DNA of 42,640 bases, from NCBI GenBank assembly GCA_016939365.1, contig JAFGHD010000117.1, positions 1-42,640 on the forward strand, written 5' to 3'. Origin of the DNA: Bacteroidales bacterium (GTDB lineage: Bacteria > Bacteroidota > Bacteroidia > Bacteroidales > JAFGHD01). Below the pieces are notes generated by a model. The model worked only from the letters and a program-made list of their open reading frames with translations, ran no database searches and had not been told where the DNA came from. Shown here in pieces: positions 1 through 7,275 of the stretch. How positions within the stretch are numbered: the stretch's first letter is position 1; every line of letters starts with the position of its first letter. A program made the translations under genes and the position numbers.

Positions 1-37
1 AAGGTCGGGATTTCGGTGGATAAATCGGGTTGAATGA

Positions 38-184
38 ACCTACGGTATTGCAGAAACGGTATTATGGAGTTTCAATAAAGATGGAATTCGTTCTTTGAAA
101 GAGTTTATTCAGGAAGGTGAGATGAAGATGGGGCAAAAAAGGGTATTTTTTCCTGGAAACAGGATGCAGATGGAGTGGGTTTGA
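38..184 (+). pseudogene. Possible C-terminal coding remnant at window edge
   Basis: One forward frame is open from just after a stop at 35-37 to a stop at 182-184. It reads like a genuine soluble protein end: an amphipathic stretch, a Lys/Gly-rich turn, then a tail ending MQMEWV. There is no credible start codon, and an in-frame stop lies directly upstream. It is therefore either the frameshifted end of a gene lying mostly to the left, or chance. Another forward frame ends in a short tail at 31-33. The composition looks more AT-rich than the hutI gene that follows. No family recognised. Confidence 0.2.
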
Positions 185-548
185 TGTCAAATGGCTCATT
201 TTGTTCTGTTTATGGCAAGGCCAGGCTGTCCGGAGTTTTCCGGATGATGGATCAGTTGTTGTACGAGCCCCGGTCAGTTTGAGCGGGGCAGGAAGCCGAA
301 AACACGCCAGGCGGCGCACGGGAAGAACGGTTACCATACCCAATGCTGGGTTGCTCTGCATTGGGCAGCAGGATGCCGACCCGGACCATACGAGAAAGCA
401 TGAGAAAAAAACTGAAATATTGTCATGCCATCACATCAAACCGTTCTTTTTTTTCTGCCCTCCGGGGTGGTCAAGATGCTCCGGAATAGGTGGCCAACAT
501 CACCGGAATATTCAACTATCCTTTACCATTATTCATAAAAGATATCCT
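185..548. other. Intergenic stretch without a supported gene
   Basis: No open frame here has credible protein composition; the longest forward one is Arg/His-rich and reads as a shadow. Two small inverted repeats are visible: 267-272 with 284-289 (6 bp), and 339-346 with 358-365 (8 bp perfect, 11-base loop). Neither is followed by a T-run, so neither looks like a standard terminator. Confidence 0.5.
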
Positions 549-556
549 TATTTTCG
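549..556 (+). promoter_or_regulatory. Candidate -7 box for hutI (TATTTTCG)
   Basis: TATTTTCG lies 18 bases before the hutI start and resembles the Bacteroidota sigma-factor -7 element TAnnTTTG with one change (C for T). No clear -33 TTTG is seen; only TTTA at 522-525, at a slightly long distance. The same octamer precedes two other genes in this window. Confidence 0.4.
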
Positions 557-574
557 CATCAAAACACACGACCT

Positions 575-1843
575 ATGGATATCCTGATCACCCACATCAA
601 AACCCTTGTGCAGGTTTCAGATACGCCGCCGGCCTTCAGGGCGGGACAAGACATGTCGGAGCTGCCGGTCATCAACGATGCATATCTGTACATCAAAGGG
701 GGACGTATCGGCGGCTATGGTCCGATGTCGGGTCTGGAGCCATTCAGGAAACAACTGGGTACTAGAAAGTTGCGGGAGATCAACGCTACCGGCAGGATGG
801 TCTTCCCCTGCTGGTGCGACGCCCACACGCATCTGGTTTACCCGGCAAGCCGGGAGATGGAGTATGTGGACAAGATCAGGGGGCTGTCTTACGAGGATAT
901 AGCAAAACGGGGCGGCGGCATCCTGAACTCGGCTGCGAGAACGGCTGTAGTCTCCGAAGAAGAATTATTCGAAGATGCCATGCCGCGGCTGGAGGAGATC
1001 GCACGCTACGGCACGGGCGCCGTGGAGATCAAGAGCGGATATGGTCTGACCACGGAGAGCGAGCTGAAGATGCTGCGGGTGATCCGCAGATTGAAGGAAC
1101 GCTCCCCGCTCACCATCCGCGCCACGTTCCTGGGCGCCCACTCCATACCAATGGAATACCGCGGCCGGCAGCACGAATATGTCGACCTGGTGATCAATGA
1201 GATGATCCCGCTGGTGGCTTCCGAAGGCCTCGCGGATTTCATCGATGTGTTCTGCGATAAAGGGTTCTTCACGGTCGAGGACACCGAGCGGATGCTGATG
1301 GCCGGCCTGAAATACGGGCTGGTGCCCAAGATACACGCCAACGAGCTGGATTACTCGGGCGGCATACAGACCGGTGTGAAATACGGTGCCCTGTCGGTGG
1401 ACCACCTGGAGTACACCGGCGATGCGGAGATCGAGGCACTGAAGGGTTCCGGCACCATGCCCACCATCCTGCCCGGTGCGGCTTTCTTCCTGGGTATGCC
1501 CCCGGCGCCGGCGCGTAAGATGATCGATGCGGGGCTGCCCTTGGCCCTGGCCTCCGACTTCAACCCGGGCTCCTCCCCCTCCGGCAACATGCAGCTCATC
1601 ATCTCCATGGGCTGCATCCAATACCGGATGCTCCCCGAAGAGGCCATCAACGCGGCAACCCTCAACGGGGCCTGTGCCATGGGGCTGGAACAAGAACTGG
1701 GGACCATCACCGTAGGTAAAATGGCCAACGTCTTCATCACCAGGGAGATGCCGTCCATCGCCTTCTTCCCTTATTATTACGGGTCAAACAGGGTGGAGAC
1801 CGTGATACTTAACGGAAAGGTGATCCGCCCAACCGGTCGATGA
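575..1843 (+). CDS. hutI: Imidazolonepropionase
   Basis: HutI opens the ring of 4-imidazolone-5-propionate to give N-formimino-L-glutamate, the third step of cytosolic histidine degradation. The 422-residue protein has the expected family length and amidohydrolase layout. The metal-binding motif DAHTH carries His84 and His86, a third ligand candidate is His254 in KIHANE, and the acidic metal/catalytic residue is Asp328 in ASDFNPGSSPS, a HutI signature. The ATG at 575 follows a plausible promoter by 18 bases and gives a normal N terminus. The next gene, 244 bases downstream, acts on the product of this reaction, which supports the call. No hutH or hutU is visible, so they must lie elsewhere or left of the window. 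Confidence 0.96.
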   Translation: MDILITHIKTLVQVSDTPPAFRAGQDMSELPVINDAYLYIKGGRIGGYGPMSGLEPFRKQLGTRKLREINATGRMVFPCWCDAHTHLVYPASREMEYVDKIRGLSYEDIAKRGGGILNSAARTAVVSEEELFEDAMPRLEEIARYGTGAVEIKSGYGLTTESELKMLRVIRRLKERSPLTIRATFLGAHSIPMEYRGRQHEYVDLVINEMIPLVASEGLADFIDVFCDKGFFTVEDTERMLMAGLKYGLVPKIHANELDYSGGIQTGVKYGALSVDHLEYTGDAEIEALKGSGTMPTILPGAAFFLGMPPAPARKMIDAGLPLALASDFNPGSSPSGNMQLIISMGCIQYRMLPEEAINAATLNGACAMGLEQELGTITVGKMANVFITREMPSIAFFPYYYGSNRVETVILNGKVIRPTGR

Positions 1844-1874
1844 ATCCGGTACATCTCTTGAATGCCGATAATCT

Positions 1875-1896
1875 CTGCCCGCCTTCCGGCGGACAG
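1875..1896. repeat. Hairpin (inverted repeat) after hutI
   Basis: Nine-base arms at 1875-1883 and 1888-1896 pair with one mismatch around a TTCC loop, 32 bases after the hutI stop. No T-run follows on either strand. It may be a weak terminator, an mRNA 3'-end stabiliser, or a copy of a dispersed GC-rich intergenic palindrome. Confidence 0.45.
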
Positions 1897-2048
1897 GCAT
1901 CAATGGAAGACGAATTCTCCCCATTTCCTGTTAAAATGATTTTTTATCTACCCGCCCAAAAAATCAGTAAAAAATTCTCAAAAATGTACTGGCATTAATT
2001 CCCTTTTTCCGGATTATACGAACAGGACTTCACCCTTCCGAATCTTTA

Positions 2049-2056
2049 TATCTTTG
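2049..2056 (+). promoter_or_regulatory. -7 promoter box for ftcD (TATCTTTG)
   Basis: TATCTTTG is a perfect match to the Bacteroidota -7 consensus TAnnTTTG and ends 31 bases before the ATG at 2088. No convincing -33 TTTG is seen. Together with the 244-base gap from hutI, this suggests the gene can be transcribed independently of hutI. Confidence 0.55.
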
Positions 2057-2087
2057 CACGCATCCACAAACATGCAAACGAGGGACT

Positions 2088-3779
2088 ATGAAGCAGATCA
2101 TCGAATGTGTGCCCAATTTCAGCGAAGGCAACGACATGTCGGTCATCAGGCAGATCACCGACCAGATCGAGGCGGTGGAAGGAGTGCGGCTGATCGATGT
2201 GGATCCGGGCAAGGCGACCAACCGGACGGTAGTCACCTTCGTCGGCACACCCGACGAGGTATGTGAAGCCGCGTACCGGGCGGTGAAGAAGGCTTCGGAG
2301 GTGATCGACATGCGCAGGCACCACGGCGCCCATCCGCGGTTCGGGGCCACGGACGTCTGCCCGCTGGTGCCGGTCTCGAACATCACCATGGACGAGGTGG
2401 TGGTCTATGCCCGCAAACTGGCGGAACGGATCGGAAAGGAACTGGACATCCCTGTATATTGCTACGAATTCGCCGCATTCAAACCCGAAAGACGGAACCT
2501 GGCCAACTGTCGCTCCGGGGAGTATGAAGGGCTGAAGGAGAAGCTGGCCAACCCGGAGTGGAAGCCTGATTTCGGTCCTTCGAAATTCAATGCCACGGCC
2601 GGCGCCACAGCTGTCGGCGCCCGCAATTTCCTGGTGGCCTATAACGTCAACCTGAACACCACCTCGGTGCGCAGGGCCAACTCCGTGGCCTTCGACGTCA
2701 GGGAGCGGGGACGGGTCATGAGGGAGGGCGATCCCGTCACCGGCAGGATCGTGAAGGACGAGAAGGGCAATCCGGTGATGATCCCCGGCACCCTGAAGAA
2801 GGTGAAAGCCATCGGGTGGTATATCGAAGAGTACGGCATCGCCCAGATATCGATGAACCTGACCGACATCACGATCACCTCCATCCATCAGGCCTTTGAC
2901 GAGGTTTGCAAGGCTGCCGGTGAACGCGGCATAAGGGTGACCGGGTCGGAGATCGTGGGCGTGGTACCTCTGAAAGCCATGCTGGATGCCGGCAGGCATT
3001 ATCTGAAACTGCAGCAGCGTTCCACCGGCATTCCCGACAGTGAGATCATCAGGATCGCGGTCAGGTCGCTGGGGCTGAACGACATCCATCCTTTCGACCC
3101 CGATAAAAAGATCATTGAATATATTCTTCAGGACAAGAGCGGCAAGTCGCTTGTGGACATGAGCGTCACAGCATTCACTGAGGAGACCGCCTCGGAATCG
3201 CCGGCTCCGGGGGGCGGATCGATTTCCGCCACGATGGGCGCCCTGGGAGCCGCCCTGGGAACCATGGTGGCCAACCTATCCTCACATAAGCGCGGCTGGG
3301 ATGACCGGTGGGAGGAATTTTCGGATTGGGCCGAGAAAGGTAAACACTATTACGCAAAGCTCCTTCAAATGGTCGATGAGGATACCCGGGCCTTCAACCG
3401 CCTGATGGATGCTTTCGGCCTGCCCAAAGCCAATGAGGATGAAGCGCAGGAACGAAAGAAAGCCATCCAGGATGCCACCCGGAATGCCATGGAGGTGCCC
3501 CTCCAGGTGATGCAGCTCTGCAAGGATTCGATGGAGGTGATGAAGGCCATGGCTGAGATCGGCAACCCCAACTCGGTCTCCGACGCCGGAGTGGGTACCA
3601 TCGCTGCCCTGGCAGGGGTCAGAGGAGCGTTTCTCAATGTCCGGATCAACGCTTCCGGCCTGGAAGACAAGGAATTCGTGCACAAGATCATCGATAAGGG
3701 CGAACAGATCGAACAGGAGGCCATCCGGCTTGAACAGGAGATACTCAAAACCGTCAAGGAAAAGATCGAAAAATCCTGA
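2088..3779 (+). CDS. ftcD: Glutamate formimidoyltransferase / formiminotetrahydrofolate cyclodeaminase (bifunctional)
   Basis: This protein moves the formimino group from formiminoglutamate to tetrahydrofolate, then deaminates and cyclises the product to 5,10-methenyl-THF, giving glutamate and ammonia and linking histidine breakdown to the one-carbon pool. At 563 residues it carries both halves. Residues about 1-325 are the two formiminotransferase subdomains (N terminus IECVPNFSEG; RRHHGAHPRFGATDV; the FNATAGATAVGARNFL stretch). Residues about 350-560 are the all-helical cyclodeaminase, marked by SPAPGGGS and the helix containing GNPNSVSDAGVG. The fused form is known from animals and many Bacteroidota, while some bacteria have separate proteins. 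It follows hutI, as expected for formiminoglutamate metabolism, and has its own -7 box. Confidence 0.95.
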   Translation: MKQIIECVPNFSEGNDMSVIRQITDQIEAVEGVRLIDVDPGKATNRTVVTFVGTPDEVCEAAYRAVKKASEVIDMRRHHGAHPRFGATDVCPLVPVSNITMDEVVVYARKLAERIGKELDIPVYCYEFAAFKPERRNLANCRSGEYEGLKEKLANPEWKPDFGPSKFNATAGATAVGARNFLVAYNVNLNTTSVRRANSVAFDVRERGRVMREGDPVTGRIVKDEKGNPVMIPGTLKKVKAIGWYIEEYGIAQISMNLTDITITSIHQAFDEVCKAAGERGIRVTGSEIVGVVPLKAMLDAGRHYLKLQQRSTGIPDSEIIRIAVRSLGLNDIHPFDPDKKIIEYILQDKSGKSLVDMSVTAFTEETASESPAPGGGSISATMGALGAALGTMVANLSSHKRGWDDRWEEFSDWAEKGKHYYAKLLQMVDEDTRAFNRLMDAFGLPKANEDEAQERKKAIQDATRNAMEVPLQVMQLCKDSMEVMKAMAEIGNPNSVSDAGVGTIAALAGVRGAFLNVRINASGLEDKEFVHKIIDKGEQIEQEAIRLEQEILKTVKEKIEKS

Positions 3780-3804
3780 TTTCAGGGTACAGTGAAATGC
3801 CCGT

Positions 3805-4389
3805 ATGAAACCTGCTCCCCAATATTCCCTCTTTGCCCTCAAGCCGGAATACTTCGACCATCAAAGTGCACTGCACGGCATCCATCACACCTACCGGGTC
3901 ATGTACCACTGCCTGTTACTGGGCAGGCTGACCCGTCTGCATGAACAGGGCATGCTCGCTTTCTTCGGGGCGTTCATTCATGATATGGCGCGCAGGCATG
4001 ACGGTTATTGCACCGAACATGGCATGTGGGCGGCAACACACAAGCTGCCCCTCTTTCTGGAGTTGTTCCGCAGGCATGGCATCACGGCAGAAGACGAAGA
4101 GCAGATCAGAACTGCCGTCACCAGACATTCCCTGACCCAAGAACTGAACAGTTCCGCTCCACATTACCAGGTTACCGCTCTGCTGAAGGATGCCGATGCA
4201 CTGGACCGGGTACGACTGGGACCGGGCAACCTGGATACCAGTTACTTCAGGTTCAGGGAGACACATGACCTGAGGGATTTTGCCGGCACCCTGCTCTCTC
4301 TTTCAGAAAACAAACATTTCAGGGATTTCAGTGAGTTCGTGAAACAGGTCGATCGTTTCAGCCCGATCCCCCTCGCCCCGGAGGAATGA
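3805..4389 (+). CDS. HD-domain metal-dependent phosphohydrolase-like protein
   Basis: A 194-residue protein with the histidine/aspartate pattern of the HD superfamily: a His cluster in HGIHHTYRV (residues 24-32), the His-Asp pair in FIHDMARRHD (residues 59-60), and later KDADALDRVR (around 129-136) supplying the distal Asp. HD proteins usually hydrolyse phosphate esters of nucleotides, but substrates vary widely and cannot be read here. It starts 25 bases after ftcD on the same strand, so co-transcription is likely. A role in histidine or one-carbon metabolism is only a guess from position. There is no signal peptide or membrane segment, so it is predicted cytosolic. Confidence 0.75.
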   Translation: MKPAPQYSLFALKPEYFDHQSALHGIHHTYRVMYHCLLLGRLTRLHEQGMLAFFGAFIHDMARRHDGYCTEHGMWAATHKLPLFLELFRRHGITAEDEEQIRTAVTRHSLTQELNSSAPHYQVTALLKDADALDRVRLGPGNLDTSYFRFRETHDLRDFAGTLLSLSENKHFRDFSEFVKQVDRFSPIPLAPEE

Positions 4390-4526
4390 CGGGAGAAGGT
4401 CAAGGGATATTTGACGGAAAGAAATCGTAATTGCGCCGCCATCTGCCGCTCCCGGGAAATCGCCTCTTGACCGGAACGCCTTTCGGGCAAAAGCAGGGAA
4501 CGAATGCCGTGTCATAAAAGTTTTTA

Positions 4527-4534
4527 TAAATTTG
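4527..4534 (+). promoter_or_regulatory. -7 promoter box for first C10 protease (TAAATTTG)
   Basis: TAAATTTG is a perfect TAnnTTTG match ending 32 bases before the ATG at 4567. It also decides the start: the in-frame ATG at 4504 lies upstream of this box and could not be on the transcript. Confidence 0.55.
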
Positions 4535-4566
4535 TCAGCCGGAAATCACTTAAAAACATCATAATC

Positions 4567-6693
4567 ATGAGAAAACTGACATTGCTGTTTTTGCTGCTTG
4601 CATTTACTGCTTCGTCCTTTGCCAAAAAGGTGGAAATGGACGAAGCCCGTAGGATTGCAGGTCAGGTGTATTATGACAAGCTCATCACCTATGACAGCCA
4701 GATAAGCCCGGCCGGGGTAATTATTTCAGAGACCTTTACCATGAAGGAAGAGGGCGTGGATATGCTCTACATCTTCAACTTCGAGTCATACGGTTTCCTG
4801 GTCCTTGCGGCTGACGACGCGATGTTTCCCGTGCTCGGCTATACATTTGACCATCCATACAATCCCGAATACATGCCGGACAACTTCACCGGATGGATCA
4901 ACGGGTATGTGGAGAACGTTAAATATCTGAAGATCAATGGAATCGAAGCTTCCGGAGAGATTGAAGGTGAATGGGATTACTGGAGGAATTACAGCCATTT
5001 TTCTCCCCGGGAAGGGGGCAAGGATGTGGAGCCTCTGATGACATGCACCTGGAACCAGGACTGGCCATATAACTATTACTGTCCTTTGGATCCCAACGGA
5101 CCGGGAGGACATGTCTATGTGGGATGCGTGGCTACCGCCATGTCGATGATCATGTATTACTGGAGGTACCCGGAGCAGGGCACGGGGTCGCACTCCTATT
5201 CTTCTCCATACGGTCAGCTCACCGTCAATTTCGGGGCTACTACCTATGACTGGGACGGCATGGTGGATGATGTTCCCAGCGGCAAGATCAACCTTCCTGT
5301 AGCGCTGATCGGGTATCATGCAGCCGTTTCGGTAGATATGCAATTTGGCCCCAACGGATCAGGCGCCTACAGCGATGATGTACCCTATGCCCTGAAGACA
5401 TATTTCGGGTATGCGCCCTATGTGATCTACACACAGAAAACCAACGGCATCACCTGGGAGACCTGGAAGGGATGGGTACGCGGACAGCTTGATGATGCCT
5501 GTCCGGTATATTACTCAGGCACCGAACCCGGCGGCGGAGGACATGCCTTTGTGGTGGACGGATACCATATGGCGGATGAGATGTTCCACTTCAATTTCGG
5601 ATGGAGCGGTATGGGAAACGGCTGGTTCCTGATCAACAATGCAGGTGGATTCACCAATTTCCAGGGCATGGTGCGTAACATTTATCCTGCCGACGCCAGT
5701 TATCCCTACTTCTGCCAGGGACAAACAGTTCTGGGCAATCTGACCGGAACCATCGAGGACGGGTCAGGCCCGCAGGAGAACTACCAGGACAACGCCAACT
5801 GCCAGTGGCTGATCGATCCGCAGTCCGGGAACGACTCTGTGAAGAACATCACCCTCTCCTTCATCAGCATGGACACCCAATCGAATGAAGATGTGATCAC
5901 GGTTTACGACGGCCCAACCACATCGGATCCCGTGCTGGGCGCATATTCAGGAAACACCACGGGCAGCCCCGTCACATCCACAGGCAACAAGATGCTCGTC
6001 GTCTTCCAGACCAACGGAAGTGTGACCGCATCAGGCTGGAAGGCATTATATACCACGACCCAGCCTCAATGGTGCAGCGGCCTGACCACATTGACCGAAC
6101 CCAGCGGCTCGTTCGATGACGGCAGCGGAAGCTTCAACTACAACATCAGCTCCAACTGCATGTGGAAAATACAACCCCAGTGGGCAACGGATATCACCCT
6201 CACCTTCACCTCTTTCCTCACAGAAGAAGACAGGGACATCGTGAAGATCTACGATGCCGGCAACAACCAGCTCCTGGCTGAATACTCCGGCCTTTACAAC
6301 GGCGGTGTCATGCCCGACCCGGTGACGGCACCCAGCGGAAAGCTGTTCATCACCTTCCAGACCGATGGCATAATTAACTATGACGGATGGACCGCCGAAT
6401 GGGCCATCGGCAATACCGGCGCCAGCGGACAGACCATTCAGGAGGGGAACCTGACGGTATTCCCCATTCCTGCCAACGACCGCATTACGATCTACAAGAC
6501 AGTAGAAGGATCGGATGAACTCGAGATCCGGATCATCAATACAACAGGTGCAACGGTATATCTCGAAAACACCGGTCCGGTCAGCAGCAACTATGTCAAT
6601 ACCATCACCACACAGGACTGGAACCCCGGAATCTATTTCCTACGTGTGAAAGGCCTCAGCCAGACGGAAAACAGGAAAATCATTGTCAGGTAA
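4567..6693 (+). CDS. Secreted C10 (streptopain-like) cysteine protease with two CUB domains and T9SS tail
   Basis: A 708-residue exported protease. A signal peptide (MRKLTLLFLLLAFTASSFA) is followed by a Spi/streptopain-type prodomain (about 20-150) that normally keeps the enzyme inactive. The papain-fold peptidase C10 domain covers about 155-380, with catalytic Cys187 in VGCVATAM and catalytic His326 in GGGHAFVVDGY. Two CUB-like beta-sandwich domains begin at Cys383 and Cys503, with acidic DGSG and ITVYDGP motifs typical of calcium-type CUBs. Residues 629-708 form a type A T9SS sorting domain (VFPIPAND, ending RKIIVR), so it should cross the outer membrane by T9SS. The ATG at 4567 is preferred over 4504 because it starts the signal peptide and lies after the promoter. 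A close paralog lies at 7276-9408. Confidence 0.92.
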   Translation: MRKLTLLFLLLAFTASSFAKKVEMDEARRIAGQVYYDKLITYDSQISPAGVIISETFTMKEEGVDMLYIFNFESYGFLVLAADDAMFPVLGYTFDHPYNPEYMPDNFTGWINGYVENVKYLKINGIEASGEIEGEWDYWRNYSHFSPREGGKDVEPLMTCTWNQDWPYNYYCPLDPNGPGGHVYVGCVATAMSMIMYYWRYPEQGTGSHSYSSPYGQLTVNFGATTYDWDGMVDDVPSGKINLPVALIGYHAAVSVDMQFGPNGSGAYSDDVPYALKTYFGYAPYVIYTQKTNGITWETWKGWVRGQLDDACPVYYSGTEPGGGGHAFVVDGYHMADEMFHFNFGWSGMGNGWFLINNAGGFTNFQGMVRNIYPADASYPYFCQGQTVLGNLTGTIEDGSGPQENYQDNANCQWLIDPQSGNDSVKNITLSFISMDTQSNEDVITVYDGPTTSDPVLGAYSGNTTGSPVTSTGNKMLVVFQTNGSVTASGWKALYTTTQPQWCSGLTTLTEPSGSFDDGSGSFNYNISSNCMWKIQPQWATDITLTFTSFLTEEDRDIVKIYDAGNNQLLAEYSGLYNGGVMPDPVTAPSGKLFITFQTDGIINYDGWTAEWAIGNTGASGQTIQEGNLTVFPIPANDRITIYKTVEGSDELEIRIINTTGATVYLENTGPVSSNYVNTITTQDWNPGIYFLRVKGLSQTENRKIIVR

Positions 6694-6712
6694 CCAATTC
6701 TGATAAAGACAC

Positions 6713-6748
6713 AAAAGCCGCTTCATCCTGTAAACTGAAGCGGTTTTT
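6713..6748. terminator. Bidirectional intrinsic terminator
   Basis: A perfect 8-bp stem (6718-6725 with 6736-6743, 10-base loop) is extended by an A-run on the left and a T-run on the right, giving T-tracts on both strands. It sits between the convergent ends of the C10 protease (+) and the nuclease-like gene (-) and can serve both. Confidence 0.85.
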
Positions 6749-6754
6749 GTGAAC

Positions 6755-7159
6755 CTATTTGATCTGCCAGAACTTCTCGCGCTTCGGGTCCAGGATGAAA
6801 ATCCTGTTGAAAGATGTATTTACCTGATGCCGGCCCCATTGATCCAGAGGATTCAAGTCCGGGGCCAGTTCCGGGACCGCAACCATCAGCAGCCAGTAGT
6901 TATCGAGACGTTTCTTCCGGTAAAGAGGAAGTTTCTCCTCCTTGATATCCAGAATGTGATCCATCTGCTTCCAGACATAGGTATCCGGTTCATCGTACCG
7001 CATCCGGGTCACCTCTATCCCGATCGCATACCTCCTGCCGGTTTGCAGGATAAAATCCGGTGATTCGGATTTCAACAGCCTGCCCCTGGGAAAACCGGAG
7101 TATATCTTCCTGAACAGGTGCACATACTCCAGCTCTTCTGCATCCTTTGATGAAGCCAT
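6755..7159 (-). CDS. Small PD-(D/E)XK nuclease-fold protein, function unknown
   Basis: A 134-residue cytosolic protein with no signal peptide. Its centre shows a restriction-endonuclease-like core: SPDFIL (acidic residue after a loop), about 15 residues, then IGIEVTRM, where Glu would be the second metal ligand and Thr occupies the place of the usual Lys. Basic residues (RKKR, KREK) follow. Such small IEVT proteins occur singly in many genomes and are mostly uncharacterised. The first codon of the open frame is GTG at 7162, directly before ATG 7159; the ATG is preferred. It points against both neighbours, between two paralogous protease genes, and shares the terminator at 6713-6748. Nuclease activity is inference from the fold motif only. 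Confidence 0.65.
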   Translation of the reverse strand: MASSKDAEELEYVHLFRKIYSGFPRGRLLKSESPDFILQTGRRYAIGIEVTRMRYDEPDTYVWKQMDHILDIKEEKLPLYRKKRLDNYWLLMVAVPELAPDLNPLDQWGRHQVNTSFNRIFILDPKREKFWQIK

Positions 7160-7247
7160 CACATGATAAAATTAGGCAAAAAAGGGAAATCCCGGTGCCT
7201 GTATCCCGCTAAGGAGATCAGTATAACCGGTTCCGCGAAAAAAATCT

Positions 7248-7255
7248 TAACTTTA
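7248..7255 (+). promoter_or_regulatory. Candidate -7 box for second C10 protease (TAACTTTA)
   Basis: TAACTTTA matches TAnnTTTG at all but the last base and ends 20 bases before the ATG at 7276. No -33 element is obvious. Confidence 0.4.
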
Positions 7256-7275
7256 CCTGAACAAAATCGGGAACA

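Noticed and set aside
201-587. Forward open frame of 128 codons before hutI
   Set aside because: Arg/His/Cys-rich composition, overlaps the hutI start in another frame, and has no recognisable family.
2046-3089. 347-codon reverse open frame opposite ftcD
   Set aside because: It lies wholly against a well-supported conserved gene, and its His/Gly/Arg-rich composition is typical of a mirror frame in GC-rich coding DNA.
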